Shown here: positions 8,944 through 17,324 of the stretch, piece after piece
Position numbering within the stretch: the stretch's first letter is position 1
How the letters are laid out: each line of letters opens with the position of its first letter
NCBI GenBank assembly: GCA_035549175.1
Contig: DASZRL010000014.1
Coordinates: 1-64,000, forward strand
Direction of reading: 5' to 3'
Length of the DNA: 64,000 bases
DNA from: DASTSN01 sp035549175
Lineage (GTDB): Bacteria > Bacteroidota > Bacteroidia > Chitinophagales > Chitinophagaceae
Made by a program: the position numbers and the translations under genes
Notes under the pieces: model-generated
The model's input: the letters and a program-made list of their open reading frames with translations, nothing else
Told to the model about the DNA's origin: nothing
Databases searched by the model: none

Positions 8944-9339
8944 TTAATCATTGGAAAACTCGTCCTTGGGCAACTGGATCCGCGATGTATCCAGGTTCAT
9001 CGGGATATCCCCGCGCAGGACCTTTTTCACGCCGTCGATATACTGGGCCTGGTAGTTGACCTGCTGTTCCAGCGAATCCACCCGGTACTTCATCTGGCGG
9101 TATTCCCGGCCGATTTTCAGATCGTCGTACCCCGGGATATAATACTTCAGGGGGGTAAAGACGATCAGGGCTACGGTCAGTCCCACCAGCAGGACGAAAA
9201 TGGTACTGAGTCCGATATACACGCTCATCCGCGACAATTTAAACGTCACCACCTCCTCGTATGTATCATCGTTCATCACGACCAGCCGGTACCGGTTCCT
9301 CAGCCGCTGCAGGGTGGAATCTGCCTCCAGTTTTGCCAT
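8944..9339 (-). CDS. Single-pass membrane protein with coiled coil, bactofilin partner
   Basis: A 131-residue protein with a cytosolic N-terminus (about 38 residues, including RLRNRYRLVVMNDDTYEEV), one transmembrane helix at about 39-61, then a periplasmic coiled coil (EYRQMKYRVDSLEQQVNYQAQYIDGVKKVL). The layout equals the N-terminal half of membrane-anchored M23 peptidases, but the catalytic domain is missing. In other bacteria bactofilins work with M23 endopeptidases, so this may be the membrane adaptor of a split system. It lies directly upstream of the bactofilin gene. Confidence 0.6.
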   Translation of the reverse strand: MAKLEADSTLQRLRNRYRLVVMNDDTYEEVVTFKLSRMSVYIGLSTIFVLLVGLTVALIVFTPLKYYIPGYDDLKIGREYRQMKYRVDSLEQQVNYQAQYIDGVKKVLRGDIPMNLDTSRIQLPKDEFSND

Positions 9340-9483
9340 ACTTCCCGTTTAGAATCTAAAGATAGGAAAGCTTCCCCGGTTTTGGCAGGAACCGCCCCGT
9401 CCTGTCCTCCTGCAAAAAATGTGCTCATTTTTATAATAAAAACTTTGAAATTCAGTTATTAAGCGATAAGATTGCCCGGACCA

Positions 9484-12480
9484 ATGCGTTGTAACCGCTA
9501 TATCGTTTTCATCACGGTCTGCTACTTCTTTTTCCTGACGGTCCAGCCCTGCGCGGGGCAGTTGGGCATTTCCATCGACGTCAAGAAACCCCGCCAGTTC
9601 CAGGACCGTGTCCTGGGCTACGAAAAGACGGACCAGAAGAAATTCTCCGCACCCCGGCATTTCTTCCAGAACGGCTTCACCCATTACAACTACTTTTTCA
9701 ACGCCAACAATAAACTCAACGAGATCATCGACCGCGCCCGCCTGGCCCAGCAGGACGACTATGCCCGGCTGCTGCCCTTTTATGACTACTCGCTGGACGC
9801 CACCGCCCAGGACCGTGAGCAGCTGGATTCGGTGATCTACAAGGCCCGCACCGGGATCGTGCTGCATGACCTGCGCAATGACTGGGCCGACAACCTGTAC
9901 CTGCTCTGGGGGGCGGCCTATTACCTGCGGCAGGAATTTGATTCAGCTGCCCTCATGTTCCAGTTCATCAATTATGCCTTTGCTCCCAAGGAGAAGGACG
10001 GTTACTACCGGTTTATCGGCAGCCGGATGGACGGCAACCAGGCCAACAGCGTGGCCAGCCCCGAAAGCCAGTCCCTGGCCAAACGCCTCTTTTCAGAGCC
10101 GCCCAGCCGCAACGACGCCTTCATCTGGCAGATCCGCACCCGCCTGGCCCAGGACCGCCTGGCCGACGCAGCCGTGCTGATCGAAACCCTTCGCCAGGAT
10201 CCCCGGTTTCCCGGTCGGCTGCGCAATGACCTGGAGGAGGTCCAGGCCCTCTACTACTACAAGCAGGAGCGCTGGGACAGTGCGGCCGCCCACCTGGAAC
10301 GGGCCCTGGACAATGCCACAAACCGGCGGCAGCGCACCCGCTGGGAATACCTGATCGCCCAGCTGTATGACCGCTCGGGAAAAGCTGACCTGGCCGCCAC
10401 CTGGTATGACAGGGTCATCCGCCATACCAACGATCCTGTTATGGAAATCTACGCCCGGCTCAATGCGATCCGGGTCAACAAGTCCGGCGGACAGGACTAC
10501 ATTGTCTCCAATATTGCCGAGCTGATGAAAATGGCCCGCCGGGACCGCTACGCCGATTACCGCGATATCATTTACTTCATGGCCGCGCAAATGGAACTGG
10601 AACGACCCGACAGTACGGCGGCCGCCCAATTACTGGTCAAAAGCACCTCCTACAATAATGGCAATACCGCCCAGCGCAACAAAGCCTTCCTGCAACTGGG
10701 CCAGATCGCCCTGGCCAGTCACCGGTACCTGGCCGCCCACAATTATTACGACAGCCTGCTGCTCAACGACCCCGGTCTGCCCGATCCCGAGAAGGTCTCC
10801 CGGACCCGGGAATTATTGGCCCAGGTGGCCTATCACCTGCGGACGATCGACCGGCAGGACAGCCTGCAGCGGATAGCAGACCTGCCGGAGGCCGAGCGCA
10901 AGGATCTCGTGCGCAAGCTGGTCAGGCGCCTGCGCCGGGCCCAGGGCCTTCGCGAAGAACCCCTCGCTGCCGGACAGGGACTTTCCTCCTCCTTTCCACA
11001 GGACAAGCCCGCTGACCTGTTCGGCAACCCGGCGGCCAAGGGCGAATGGTATTTCTACAACGAATCAGTGCGGACAAGGGGGGCCACCAACTTCAAACAG
11101 ACCTGGGGTAACCGTCCCAATGTCGATAACTGGCGGCGGGCCAGCGCAATCAACGCAGCGGCAAACAATCTGGCCGGCAATACCGGTGGCGGACCGGCCG
11201 GCCAGGCCCCGGACCAGGGCCTGACCTTCGATGCCTTGTACGAGCGGCTGCCGCTCACGCCCGCCCAGCGCAAAACCTCGCAGGATTCCATACGCAACGC
11301 CCTGTATGCCCTATGCGTACTGTATGCCGGACAGCTCGAAGACTGCCCCTCGCTCCTGAGTACGGCCGATTCCCTGCAGTCGCGGTTCCCGGATTTCGCC
11401 CGGCTGGATGAAGTATGGTTTTATGTCTACCGCTGCCAGAAGGGCAGCGGTCAGCTGGCCCGGGCCCAGCAGATCCGCGCGCAGCTATCCGCCAAATACC
11501 CGGCCAGCGAATATACCCGGCTCGCGGTCACCGGCAGGGATCTTTCCCCCGGCCGCAATAACCAGGAGGCCACCCGGGTCTATGAAGCCATCTATGAGCA
11601 GTTCATCGAAGGGAACTTTGCCGAAGCGCTGAAACAGAAAAAGAAGGCCGACAGCCTGTATGGCACCATGTACTGGACGCCCCAGCTTCTCTATATCGAG
11701 GCAGTGTACCACGTCAAACAGCGGGATGACAGCCTGGCGATCGGCGTGCTCACCCAGATTACCTCCCGCTACCCCGGCACCCCGCTGGCCGAGCGAGCCT
11801 CCACCCTGATCAGCGTCCTGGGAAGGCGGGCCGTCATCGAGCGGGAGCTGGAAAATTACCAGATCCGCGGTGCCGACAGCAGCGACCTGGCCCGGCCCGT
11901 GTTCCGCCAGGCCCAGCAGGCCCCGCAGCAGCCCCGCCAGGAAGTGGCCCGAAACCCCGTTGCGGCTCCGGCAGACTCGACCACCCAGGTCGTTCGCCGG
12001 CCGCCGATCAAGCAGCCCGCCGTGATTACCGGGGAGCAACCGGTCCTGCACCCGGCGGACAGCCTGGCCGGGAAGGCACCCGTCTCAATCAATGCCCAGT
12101 TCAGCTACCGGCCTTCGGAGCCGCATTATGTCCTGGTCATCCTGAACAAGGTGGACAAGGTATTCCGCAACGAGGCCCAGAACGCCTTTTCCCGGTATAA
12201 CCACCAGACTTACTACAACCGGAACTTTGAGTACAGCGGGTTTGACCTGGATGCCGACAACAAGGCCCTGGTGTTCGGCCCCTTTGACAGCGCCGGGGCG
12301 GCCGCCGAATACGTCCGGCAGGCCAGACCCATTGCCGCCACCCAGATCATTCCCTGGCTGAAACCGGAAAAATACAGCCTGACCATCATCGGGGCGGGCA
12401 ACCTCGCCATCCTGCAGGCCAACCTCAAACTCGCTGACTACCTGAAATTTATTGAGCCCTTCCGCCAGGGCAAATTTTAA
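9484..12480 (+). CDS. sprE: TPR protein similar to type IX secretion/gliding protein PorW (SprE)
   Basis: A 998-residue secreted TPR protein. I take the ATG at 9484 (a TTG four codons earlier is less likely); it gives a hydrophobic signal segment ending near CAGQ. The following region (SAPRHFFQNGFTHYNYFFNANNKLNEII) resembles PorW/SprE, a periplasmic component of type IX secretion and gliding. Helical repeats run to about residue 790 (for example AYYLRQEFDSAALMFQF). A linker rich in Pro and Gln follows, and the C-terminal 120 residues (HYVLVILNKVDKVFRNEAQNAFSRYN) look like a SPOR-type fold. It is followed 95 bp later by PBP1A. The family name is my recognition, not a search result. Confidence 0.7.
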   Translation: MRCNRYIVFITVCYFFFLTVQPCAGQLGISIDVKKPRQFQDRVLGYEKTDQKKFSAPRHFFQNGFTHYNYFFNANNKLNEIIDRARLAQQDDYARLLPFYDYSLDATAQDREQLDSVIYKARTGIVLHDLRNDWADNLYLLWGAAYYLRQEFDSAALMFQFINYAFAPKEKDGYYRFIGSRMDGNQANSVASPESQSLAKRLFSEPPSRNDAFIWQIRTRLAQDRLADAAVLIETLRQDPRFPGRLRNDLEEVQALYYYKQERWDSAAAHLERALDNATNRRQRTRWEYLIAQLYDRSGKADLAATWYDRVIRHTNDPVMEIYARLNAIRVNKSGGQDYIVSNIAELMKMARRDRYADYRDIIYFMAAQMELERPDSTAAAQLLVKSTSYNNGNTAQRNKAFLQLGQIALASHRYLAAHNYYDSLLLNDPGLPDPEKVSRTRELLAQVAYHLRTIDRQDSLQRIADLPEAERKDLVRKLVRRLRRAQGLREEPLAAGQGLSSSFPQDKPADLFGNPAAKGEWYFYNESVRTRGATNFKQTWGNRPNVDNWRRASAINAAANNLAGNTGGGPAGQAPDQGLTFDALYERLPLTPAQRKTSQDSIRNALYALCVLYAGQLEDCPSLLSTADSLQSRFPDFARLDEVWFYVYRCQKGSGQLARAQQIRAQLSAKYPASEYTRLAVTGRDLSPGRNNQEATRVYEAIYEQFIEGNFAEALKQKKKADSLYGTMYWTPQLLYIEAVYHVKQRDDSLAIGVLTQITSRYPGTPLAERASTLISVLGRRAVIERELENYQIRGADSSDLARPVFRQAQQAPQQPRQEVARNPVAAPADSTTQVVRRPPIKQPAVITGEQPVLHPADSLAGKAPVSINAQFSYRPSEPHYVLVILNKVDKVFRNEAQNAFSRYNHQTYYNRNFEYSGFDLDADNKALVFGPFDSAGAAAEYVRQARPIAATQIIPWLKPEKYSLTIIGAGNLAILQANLKLADYLKFIEPFRQGKF

Positions 12481-12503
12481 CCAACCGGTTCGGGGTGATT
12501 TCA

Positions 12504-12511
12504 TAGATTTG
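12504..12511 (+). promoter_or_regulatory. -7 box before PBP1A
   Basis: TAGATTTG fits TAnnTTTG and lies 64 bases before the PBP1A start, in the gap after the TPR gene. It suggests that PBP1A can be transcribed independently. No clear -33 TTG was found at the right distance. Confidence 0.35.
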
Positions 12512-12575
12512 ACCGTTCAAAACCGCAGCATCCATGCCCTGTCACCGGCAACGGCGGGCTCTATAAAATGTCCGT

Positions 12576-14972
12576 ATGAAAAAATCTGTGCGCATCTTCT
12601 GGCTCTTCACTTTCCTGTGCGTTGGCGTATTCGCGCTGGTAGTCCTGATGGCCAATTTCGGGGTGTTCGGCACCATGCCTTCCCTCAAGGAACTGGAAAA
12701 CCCTTCCATGCTGCAATCCTCGGAAGTTTACGCAGACGATGGCACCCTCATGGGTAAATATTACCGGGTCAACGGCAACCGCAGCAATGTGGACTACAAC
12801 GATATTTCCAAGAACGTCATCAATGCCCTGGTAGCCACCGAAGACGTCCGTTTTTACGACCATTCCGGCGTGGACATGAAATCGACCCTGCGGGCCGTGG
12901 TGCTGCTGGGCCACGAAGGCGGCGGCAGTACCATCACCCAGCAGCTGGCCAAGGCCCTGCTCAACCAGGGCAGCAAGAACAAGGCCTGGCGGGTGATCGA
13001 AAAGATCAAGGAATACATCACGGCCATCAAACTGGAGCGCAACTTCACCAAGGAGGAAATTCTCGCCCTGTACCTCAATGCGGTATCCTTTTCCGATAAT
13101 GTGTTCGGTATCCGCAACGCCGCCCGCACCTTTTTCCAGAAAGAACCCGACCGCCTGAATGTGCCGGAAGCCGCCCTGCTGGTGGGTATGGTCAACGGGC
13201 CCGGCGTGTATAACCCGCGCCTTAATCCGCGTGCCGCCCTGGACCGGCGCAACCTGGTCATCAGCCGGATGCAGGAAAACGGTTATATCACGGCGGCCGA
13301 CGCAGCCCGGTACAAGACTCAGCCCATCGACCTGAGCCATTACCGGAAACTGGATGAGAATACGGGGTATGCACCCTATTTCCGGGAGATCCTCAAGGAC
13401 GAGATCCGCACGGCGCTGAAGGATGTCCGGAAGCCGGACGGGACCGAGTACAATATCTATGACGACGGCCTGCGCATCTTTACAACCATCAACCCCAAGA
13501 TGCAGGAATATGCCGAGGAGTCGGCGGCCGAATGGATGCCCACCGTACAGAAGCGGATGGATGCTCAGGCTTATATCCGCAACGGGAGTGTCTGGAAAGG
13601 GCACGAAAACGTGCTGGAGGCGGCCATGCGTCAGAGCGACCGCTGGGATAACCTCAAGGACGACGGCCTGACCGACGAGCAGATCCGGGCCAGTTTCTTC
13701 AAGAAGGTGCCCATGAAGATCTTCGCCTGGAACCCCAAGCGGGAAAAGGATACGGTCATGACCCCCTATGATTCGATCAAGTATCACCGCCAGATGATGC
13801 AGACCGCCTTCATGGTCATGGACCCCGTGACCGGTGAGGTGAAGGCCTGGGTCGGGGGGATCAGTTTCAAGACCTACAAATACGACCATGCCAACCTGAA
13901 GACCAAGCGACAGGTGGGATCCACCATCAAACCGCTGTTGTATACCCAGGCCATGGAGGAGCGCGGGTTCACGCCGGAAACCATGTGCGATAACGAGCCC
14001 CAGTTCTTCCAGGGAAACGGCTGGGTGCCGGCCGGCAAAAAATGCATCGGCCCCCCGCAGGTAACCATGGCGGGCGCCCTGGCCCATTCCCTGAACTGTG
14101 CCAGCGCGTATATCATGAAGCAGGTAGGCCCGCAGCAGTTCGCGGACTTCCTGGGCCGCCTGAACCTGCCCACGAAAGTGGACCCCTACCCTTCTATTGC
14201 CCTGGGGGCCTGCGATCTGTCCCTGTACGAAATGCTCTGGGCCTACAGCATTTTCCCGGGCAAGGGATTTTCCACACGGCCTTATTTTATCAACCGGATA
14301 GAAGACCGCAACGGCAATGTACTGAAGCGGTTTGACTACAGTGTGAACCGCAAGGAAGCCATCAACGAGGTGACGGCCTACAAGATGTGCCAGATGATGC
14401 AGGGAACGGTGGATATCGGTACGGCGGCCGGGCTGCGTGCCAGCCTCGGCGCAGCGGAAATGGGAGGCAAGACGGGCACCACCAACGATAACAGCGATGC
14501 CTGGTTCATGGGCTATACCCCCCAGCTGCTCGCGGGCGTGTGGATCGGCTGCGATGACCGGTTCATCCAGCTTAAAAACAACCTGGGCTATGGTGGCCAG
14601 GCGGCCATGCCGATCTGGCGCGAGTTCTTCCGCAAGGTTTATAATGACAAAACCCTCGGGATCGACCGGGATTCCCGCTTCTCCCGTCCGGCCGACCTGG
14701 AAAACGAGATCAACAACGCCGACCTGATGAACCTGATCCAGAATGCCAACCCGGGAGCTGAAGGGGAAGACCAGGGTGCCGGCAGTGAAAAGGATTTTGA
14801 AATCCAGCCCAACCAGTATATCGGACCGGAATCCCAGCCGGTGAAGGACGACCAGAAGGATACCGTCGTGGTAAAACCCAAAGATCCCCGTATCGGCGAT
14901 CCCTACCAGCCTGCTGACAAACCGAAAAAAAAGGGCTTCCTGAAACGGCTCTTCGGTAAAAAAGAGGAGTAA
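12576..14972 (+). CDS. Class A penicillin-binding protein (PBP1A type)
   Basis: A bifunctional peptidoglycan synthase of 798 residues. After an N-terminal anchor (about residues 8-28) comes a GT51 transglycosylase with catalytic Glu in ATEDVRFYDHSGVD (about residue 88) and GGGSTITQQLAKALL (about 115). The transpeptidase has SxxK as STIK (about 448), SxN as SLN (about 505) and KTG as GGKTGTTNDNSDAWF (about 630). The basic tail KPKKKGFLKRLFGKKEE is typical of Bacteroidota PBP1A. It follows the PorW/SprE-like gene on the same strand. Confidence 0.95.
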   Translation: MKKSVRIFWLFTFLCVGVFALVVLMANFGVFGTMPSLKELENPSMLQSSEVYADDGTLMGKYYRVNGNRSNVDYNDISKNVINALVATEDVRFYDHSGVDMKSTLRAVVLLGHEGGGSTITQQLAKALLNQGSKNKAWRVIEKIKEYITAIKLERNFTKEEILALYLNAVSFSDNVFGIRNAARTFFQKEPDRLNVPEAALLVGMVNGPGVYNPRLNPRAALDRRNLVISRMQENGYITAADAARYKTQPIDLSHYRKLDENTGYAPYFREILKDEIRTALKDVRKPDGTEYNIYDDGLRIFTTINPKMQEYAEESAAEWMPTVQKRMDAQAYIRNGSVWKGHENVLEAAMRQSDRWDNLKDDGLTDEQIRASFFKKVPMKIFAWNPKREKDTVMTPYDSIKYHRQMMQTAFMVMDPVTGEVKAWVGGISFKTYKYDHANLKTKRQVGSTIKPLLYTQAMEERGFTPETMCDNEPQFFQGNGWVPAGKKCIGPPQVTMAGALAHSLNCASAYIMKQVGPQQFADFLGRLNLPTKVDPYPSIALGACDLSLYEMLWAYSIFPGKGFSTRPYFINRIEDRNGNVLKRFDYSVNRKEAINEVTAYKMCQMMQGTVDIGTAAGLRASLGAAEMGGKTGTTNDNSDAWFMGYTPQLLAGVWIGCDDRFIQLKNNLGYGGQAAMPIWREFFRKVYNDKTLGIDRDSRFSRPADLENEINNADLMNLIQNANPGAEGEDQGAGSEKDFEIQPNQYIGPESQPVKDDQKDTVVVKPKDPRIGDPYQPADKPKKKGFLKRLFGKKEE

Positions 14973-15351
14973 CGCCGGATTCCGGCAACCTCCGGATTAA
15001 CCGGTATACAGTTGTATGCGCGGCAGCCTGACACAGGCCAGGTCATCTCCCGTTCTTCTGCCGGCAGGATACAGATCCTCTGACGGGACGCCAGCTGACC
15101 GGGAAGCTTCCCGGATTTATTTGCGGATATGGATGAGCCCGTCGATGGAAATGCCGTCTCGCGTCTCAGCCAGACCAAGACGGTCAGGACCGGTACCGGC
15201 AGCTGTTGGCTTCTGCCGATATAACGCCTTCTTTCCCGTTTACCAAACTGCAATCGTCGTCCCGGTTTCAGTTTCCCTAACCCTTTCAGGCCCGGGCCAG
15301 CCTGCGCCCGCACCACCTGGCGCCCGGCCCGCTAGACGGCGCGTGAACGAA
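14973..15351. other. Intergenic region without an intact gene
   Basis: This gap between PBP1A and the OmpA terminator holds no convincing intact ORF. It contains a short GCCGGA/TCCGGC hairpin right after the PBP1A stop, a perfect 16-base palindrome at 15099-15114 with an AAGCTT centre, and a minus-strand stretch with protein-like sequence interrupted by a stop (listed separately). Confidence 0.6.
15117..15239 (-). pseudogene. Possible 3' remnant of a decayed gene
   Basis: One minus frame between an in-frame TAA (15240-15242) and a TAA at 15117-15119 reads like a natural protein end: KKALYRQKPTAAG, then GPDRLGLAETRDGISIDG and LIHIRK. Upstream of the first TAA the same frame continues plausibly (ERVRETETGTTIAVW) to about 15300. 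There is no start codon and the OmpA terminator bounds it. I cannot name a family. It may be a chance reading; a translated search would decide. Confidence 0.25.
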
Positions 15352-15386
15352 AAACACCCCGCAGGCAAAATACCGGCGGGGTGTTT
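15352..15386 (-). terminator. Rho-independent terminator of the OmpA gene
   Basis: Eleven-base perfect arms, AAACACCCCGC (15352-15362) and GCGGGGTGTTT (15376-15386). On the minus strand the hairpin continues into a run of five T, placed 43 bases after the OmpA stop codon. Confidence 0.8.
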
Positions 15387-15429
15387 GAAAGGTTATCGGG
15401 CTGCGGGCTGCGGGCCACGGGTTCGGTGA

Positions 15430-16755
15430 TCAGTACCCCAGTTTCAGTTCCACACGGCGGTTCTTGGCCCGACCCTTGGAAGTCTTGTTATCGGCGATCG
15501 GCTGGTCCTGGCCGTGACCGGTAGCCGTCAGGCGGGTTTCATCGACACCCTTGCTGATCAGGTACTGCTTGACCGCATTGGCCCGGTTCTGGCTCAGGAT
15601 GAGGTTTTTGTCCGGCTTGCCGGTATTGTCGGTATGGCCGTCTATCGACAGCTTGGTGTCGGGGTTGTCTTTCAGGATCTGCGCAACCTCATTGAGGCCC
15701 TTGAAAGATTTGCTCAGCAGTTTAAAGCTGCCGGTGGCGAAATAAATATTCTGGGCCGCGTAATCTACCTTTTTCCTGACCTCCTCAGCAATGACAGGAC
15801 ACCCCTGGTTCTCCTTTACGCCAGGAACACTGGGACACTTGTCTTCCTCATCATTCACGCCATCCTTGTCCGTATCGGGCACCGGACAGCCGTCATAGCG
15901 GGCAACGCCTGCCACGGTGGGGCATTTGTCCTGCTCGTCATTAATGCCGTCGTTGTCGCTGTCAGGGATCGGGCATCCCTGGTAGCGGGACAGGCCCGCC
16001 ACGGTGGGGCACTTATCCTCCTCGTCATTAATGCCATCCTTATCAGTATCGGGAATCGGGCAACCTTCGTATTTGGCAACCCCGGGCACCGTGGGGCATT
16101 TGTCCTTGTCATCGGCCACTCCGTCGCTGTCGCTGTCCTTGATCTGGGGAATGATGACTTCCTTGACAGGCGGTTCCTTTTTCTTGCCAACATTGGCGGC
16201 AATCCCGATGCTGTGGAAAAAGTGGTACCCGTTTGTTTCACTGGTCACCGGCACTCGGTATTGGGTATTGATGACGATGGAGGCATCCTTGAACAGGTTC
16301 AGCTTCAGCCCCATGCCCAGGGGAACAAAGGCCCCGTAGTAGCCTCCGTACTTGCTGCCGCCGAGCCCCGCGCTCAGGTAGGGCTGCACCCAGTAATTAT
16401 CCGTCATCATTTTAAACTGGGCGGAAGCATCGGCTTCCACCAGCAGGGCGTCCCCCGAGGAAATATCCGGGATATCGGCCCCGGAAGCGGCCAGGGTTCC
16501 AGCGAAATCGACGTGATTGCTCCAACCCCGGTAATAGGTCAATGCCAGGCCCGGACCCATATCCCGGAGTTTGGCCCACTTTTTATCCCGGAATACCTGG
16601 GTAATGGTCGTATTGCGAATGCGATCTGGAGTTACAAAGTCATTCAGAACAAGGCTGAATCCAAAACCGGAGGGCCGTACATAATCGCCCTGCTGGGCGG
16701 AGACCGGCGGAATCAGAAAATATATCACCAGGCAGAAAAAGAACAACTTCTTCAT
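15430..16755 (-). CDS. OmpA-family protein with thrombospondin type 3 repeats
   Basis: A 441-residue outer-membrane protein. A signal peptide (MKKLFFFCLVIYFLIPPVSAQ) leads a barrel of about 180 residues. Four calcium-binding thrombospondin type 3 repeats follow, each of the form D-x-D-x-D-G-x-x-D-x-x-D-x-CP (about 205-330). The C-terminal OmpA domain has IYFATGSFKL, IDGHTDNTGKPDKN and the NRRVELKL end, and binds peptidoglycan. The repeats act as a calcium-stiffened spacer. The gene has its own -7 box and a strong terminator, consistent with an abundant single-gene transcript. Confidence 0.93.
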   Translation of the reverse strand: MKKLFFFCLVIYFLIPPVSAQQGDYVRPSGFGFSLVLNDFVTPDRIRNTTITQVFRDKKWAKLRDMGPGLALTYYRGWSNHVDFAGTLAASGADIPDISSGDALLVEADASAQFKMMTDNYWVQPYLSAGLGGSKYGGYYGAFVPLGMGLKLNLFKDASIVINTQYRVPVTSETNGYHFFHSIGIAANVGKKKEPPVKEVIIPQIKDSDSDGVADDKDKCPTVPGVAKYEGCPIPDTDKDGINDEEDKCPTVAGLSRYQGCPIPDSDNDGINDEQDKCPTVAGVARYDGCPVPDTDKDGVNDEEDKCPSVPGVKENQGCPVIAEEVRKKVDYAAQNIYFATGSFKLLSKSFKGLNEVAQILKDNPDTKLSIDGHTDNTGKPDKNLILSQNRANAVKQYLISKGVDETRLTATGHGQDQPIADNKTSKGRAKNRRVELKLGY

Positions 16756-16782
16756 AATGAGATAGTTTGGTTATACTAGTCA

Positions 16783-16790
16783 CAAAATTA
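16783..16790 (-). promoter_or_regulatory. -7 box of the OmpA gene
   Basis: On the minus strand TAATTTTG matches TAnnTTTG, 27 bases before the OmpA ATG. The -33 region is T-rich but lacks a clear TTG. Confidence 0.45.
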
Positions 16791-16897
16791 AACGCTTAGG
16801 GTTAGATCCGGAAAATAATTTATGGTAAACATGCAATACAACAGTCCGGCCGGCTTTCGCACCGTCTAGGGCAACAGCCGGGTTGGCAAAAGGTTGT

Positions 16898-17314
16898 TTA
16901 TCCGGCCGCGCCCGCGGGCCGTTTTTTCCCCAGCACTTCCACTTTGACGCGGGCCAGGCCCGAGCCGGTATAACCCAGCTGGCGTGCAGCCCGCAGGCTG
17001 AGATCCACCACCCGCTTCATGCGGACATGTAGCCGGTCATTGACCTGTACGACCACGGAGCGACCGTTGCGCAGGTTGGTGACCCGAATCCAGGTTCCCA
17101 GCGGCAGGACATTGCATGCGGCCGTCAGCTTTTGCTGGCTGAACAGCTCCCCGCTGGCCGTGCGGCGGCCGTTGAACTTGTTGGCATAAAAGCTGGCAGT
17201 CCCATACAGAACGCGCGGTGGCGCCTTCTTTTTGGACACGGCCTTGCGCTGGGCGTTCCCGCCGGCACCGGCCAGGCAGCACAGAATCAGCAGGAAGGCA
17301 GGAAGGTATCGCAT
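16898..17314 (-). CDS. RlpA-like septal ring lytic transglycosylase family protein
   Basis: A 138-residue secreted double-psi beta-barrel protein of the RlpA family. The ATG at 17314 is preferred because it gives a signal peptide (MRYLPAFLLILCCLAGAGGNAQ) and lies ten bases after the L,D-transpeptidase stop; the longer frame overlaps that gene. The core holds GTASFYANKFNGRRTASGE, LPLGTWIRVTNLRNGRSVVVQVNDR and VDLSLRAARQLG, matching RlpA, including the aspartate of VNDR. There is no SPOR domain. It probably acts on peptidoglycan together with the upstream L,D-transpeptidase. Confidence 0.88.
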   Translation of the reverse strand: MRYLPAFLLILCCLAGAGGNAQRKAVSKKKAPPRVLYGTASFYANKFNGRRTASGELFSQQKLTAACNVLPLGTWIRVTNLRNGRSVVVQVNDRLHVRMKRVVDLSLRAARQLGYTGSGLARVKVEVLGKKRPAGAAG

Positions 17315-17324
17315 GGTCAGCAGG

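Noticed and set aside
15016..15429. 137-codon plus-strand ORF before the ompA end
   Set aside because: It runs through the ompA terminator hairpin and has no protein-like pattern.
15850..16135. Tandem DNA repeat or CRISPR-like array
   Set aside because: The periodicity comes from four thrombospondin type 3 coding repeats in the OmpA-family gene.
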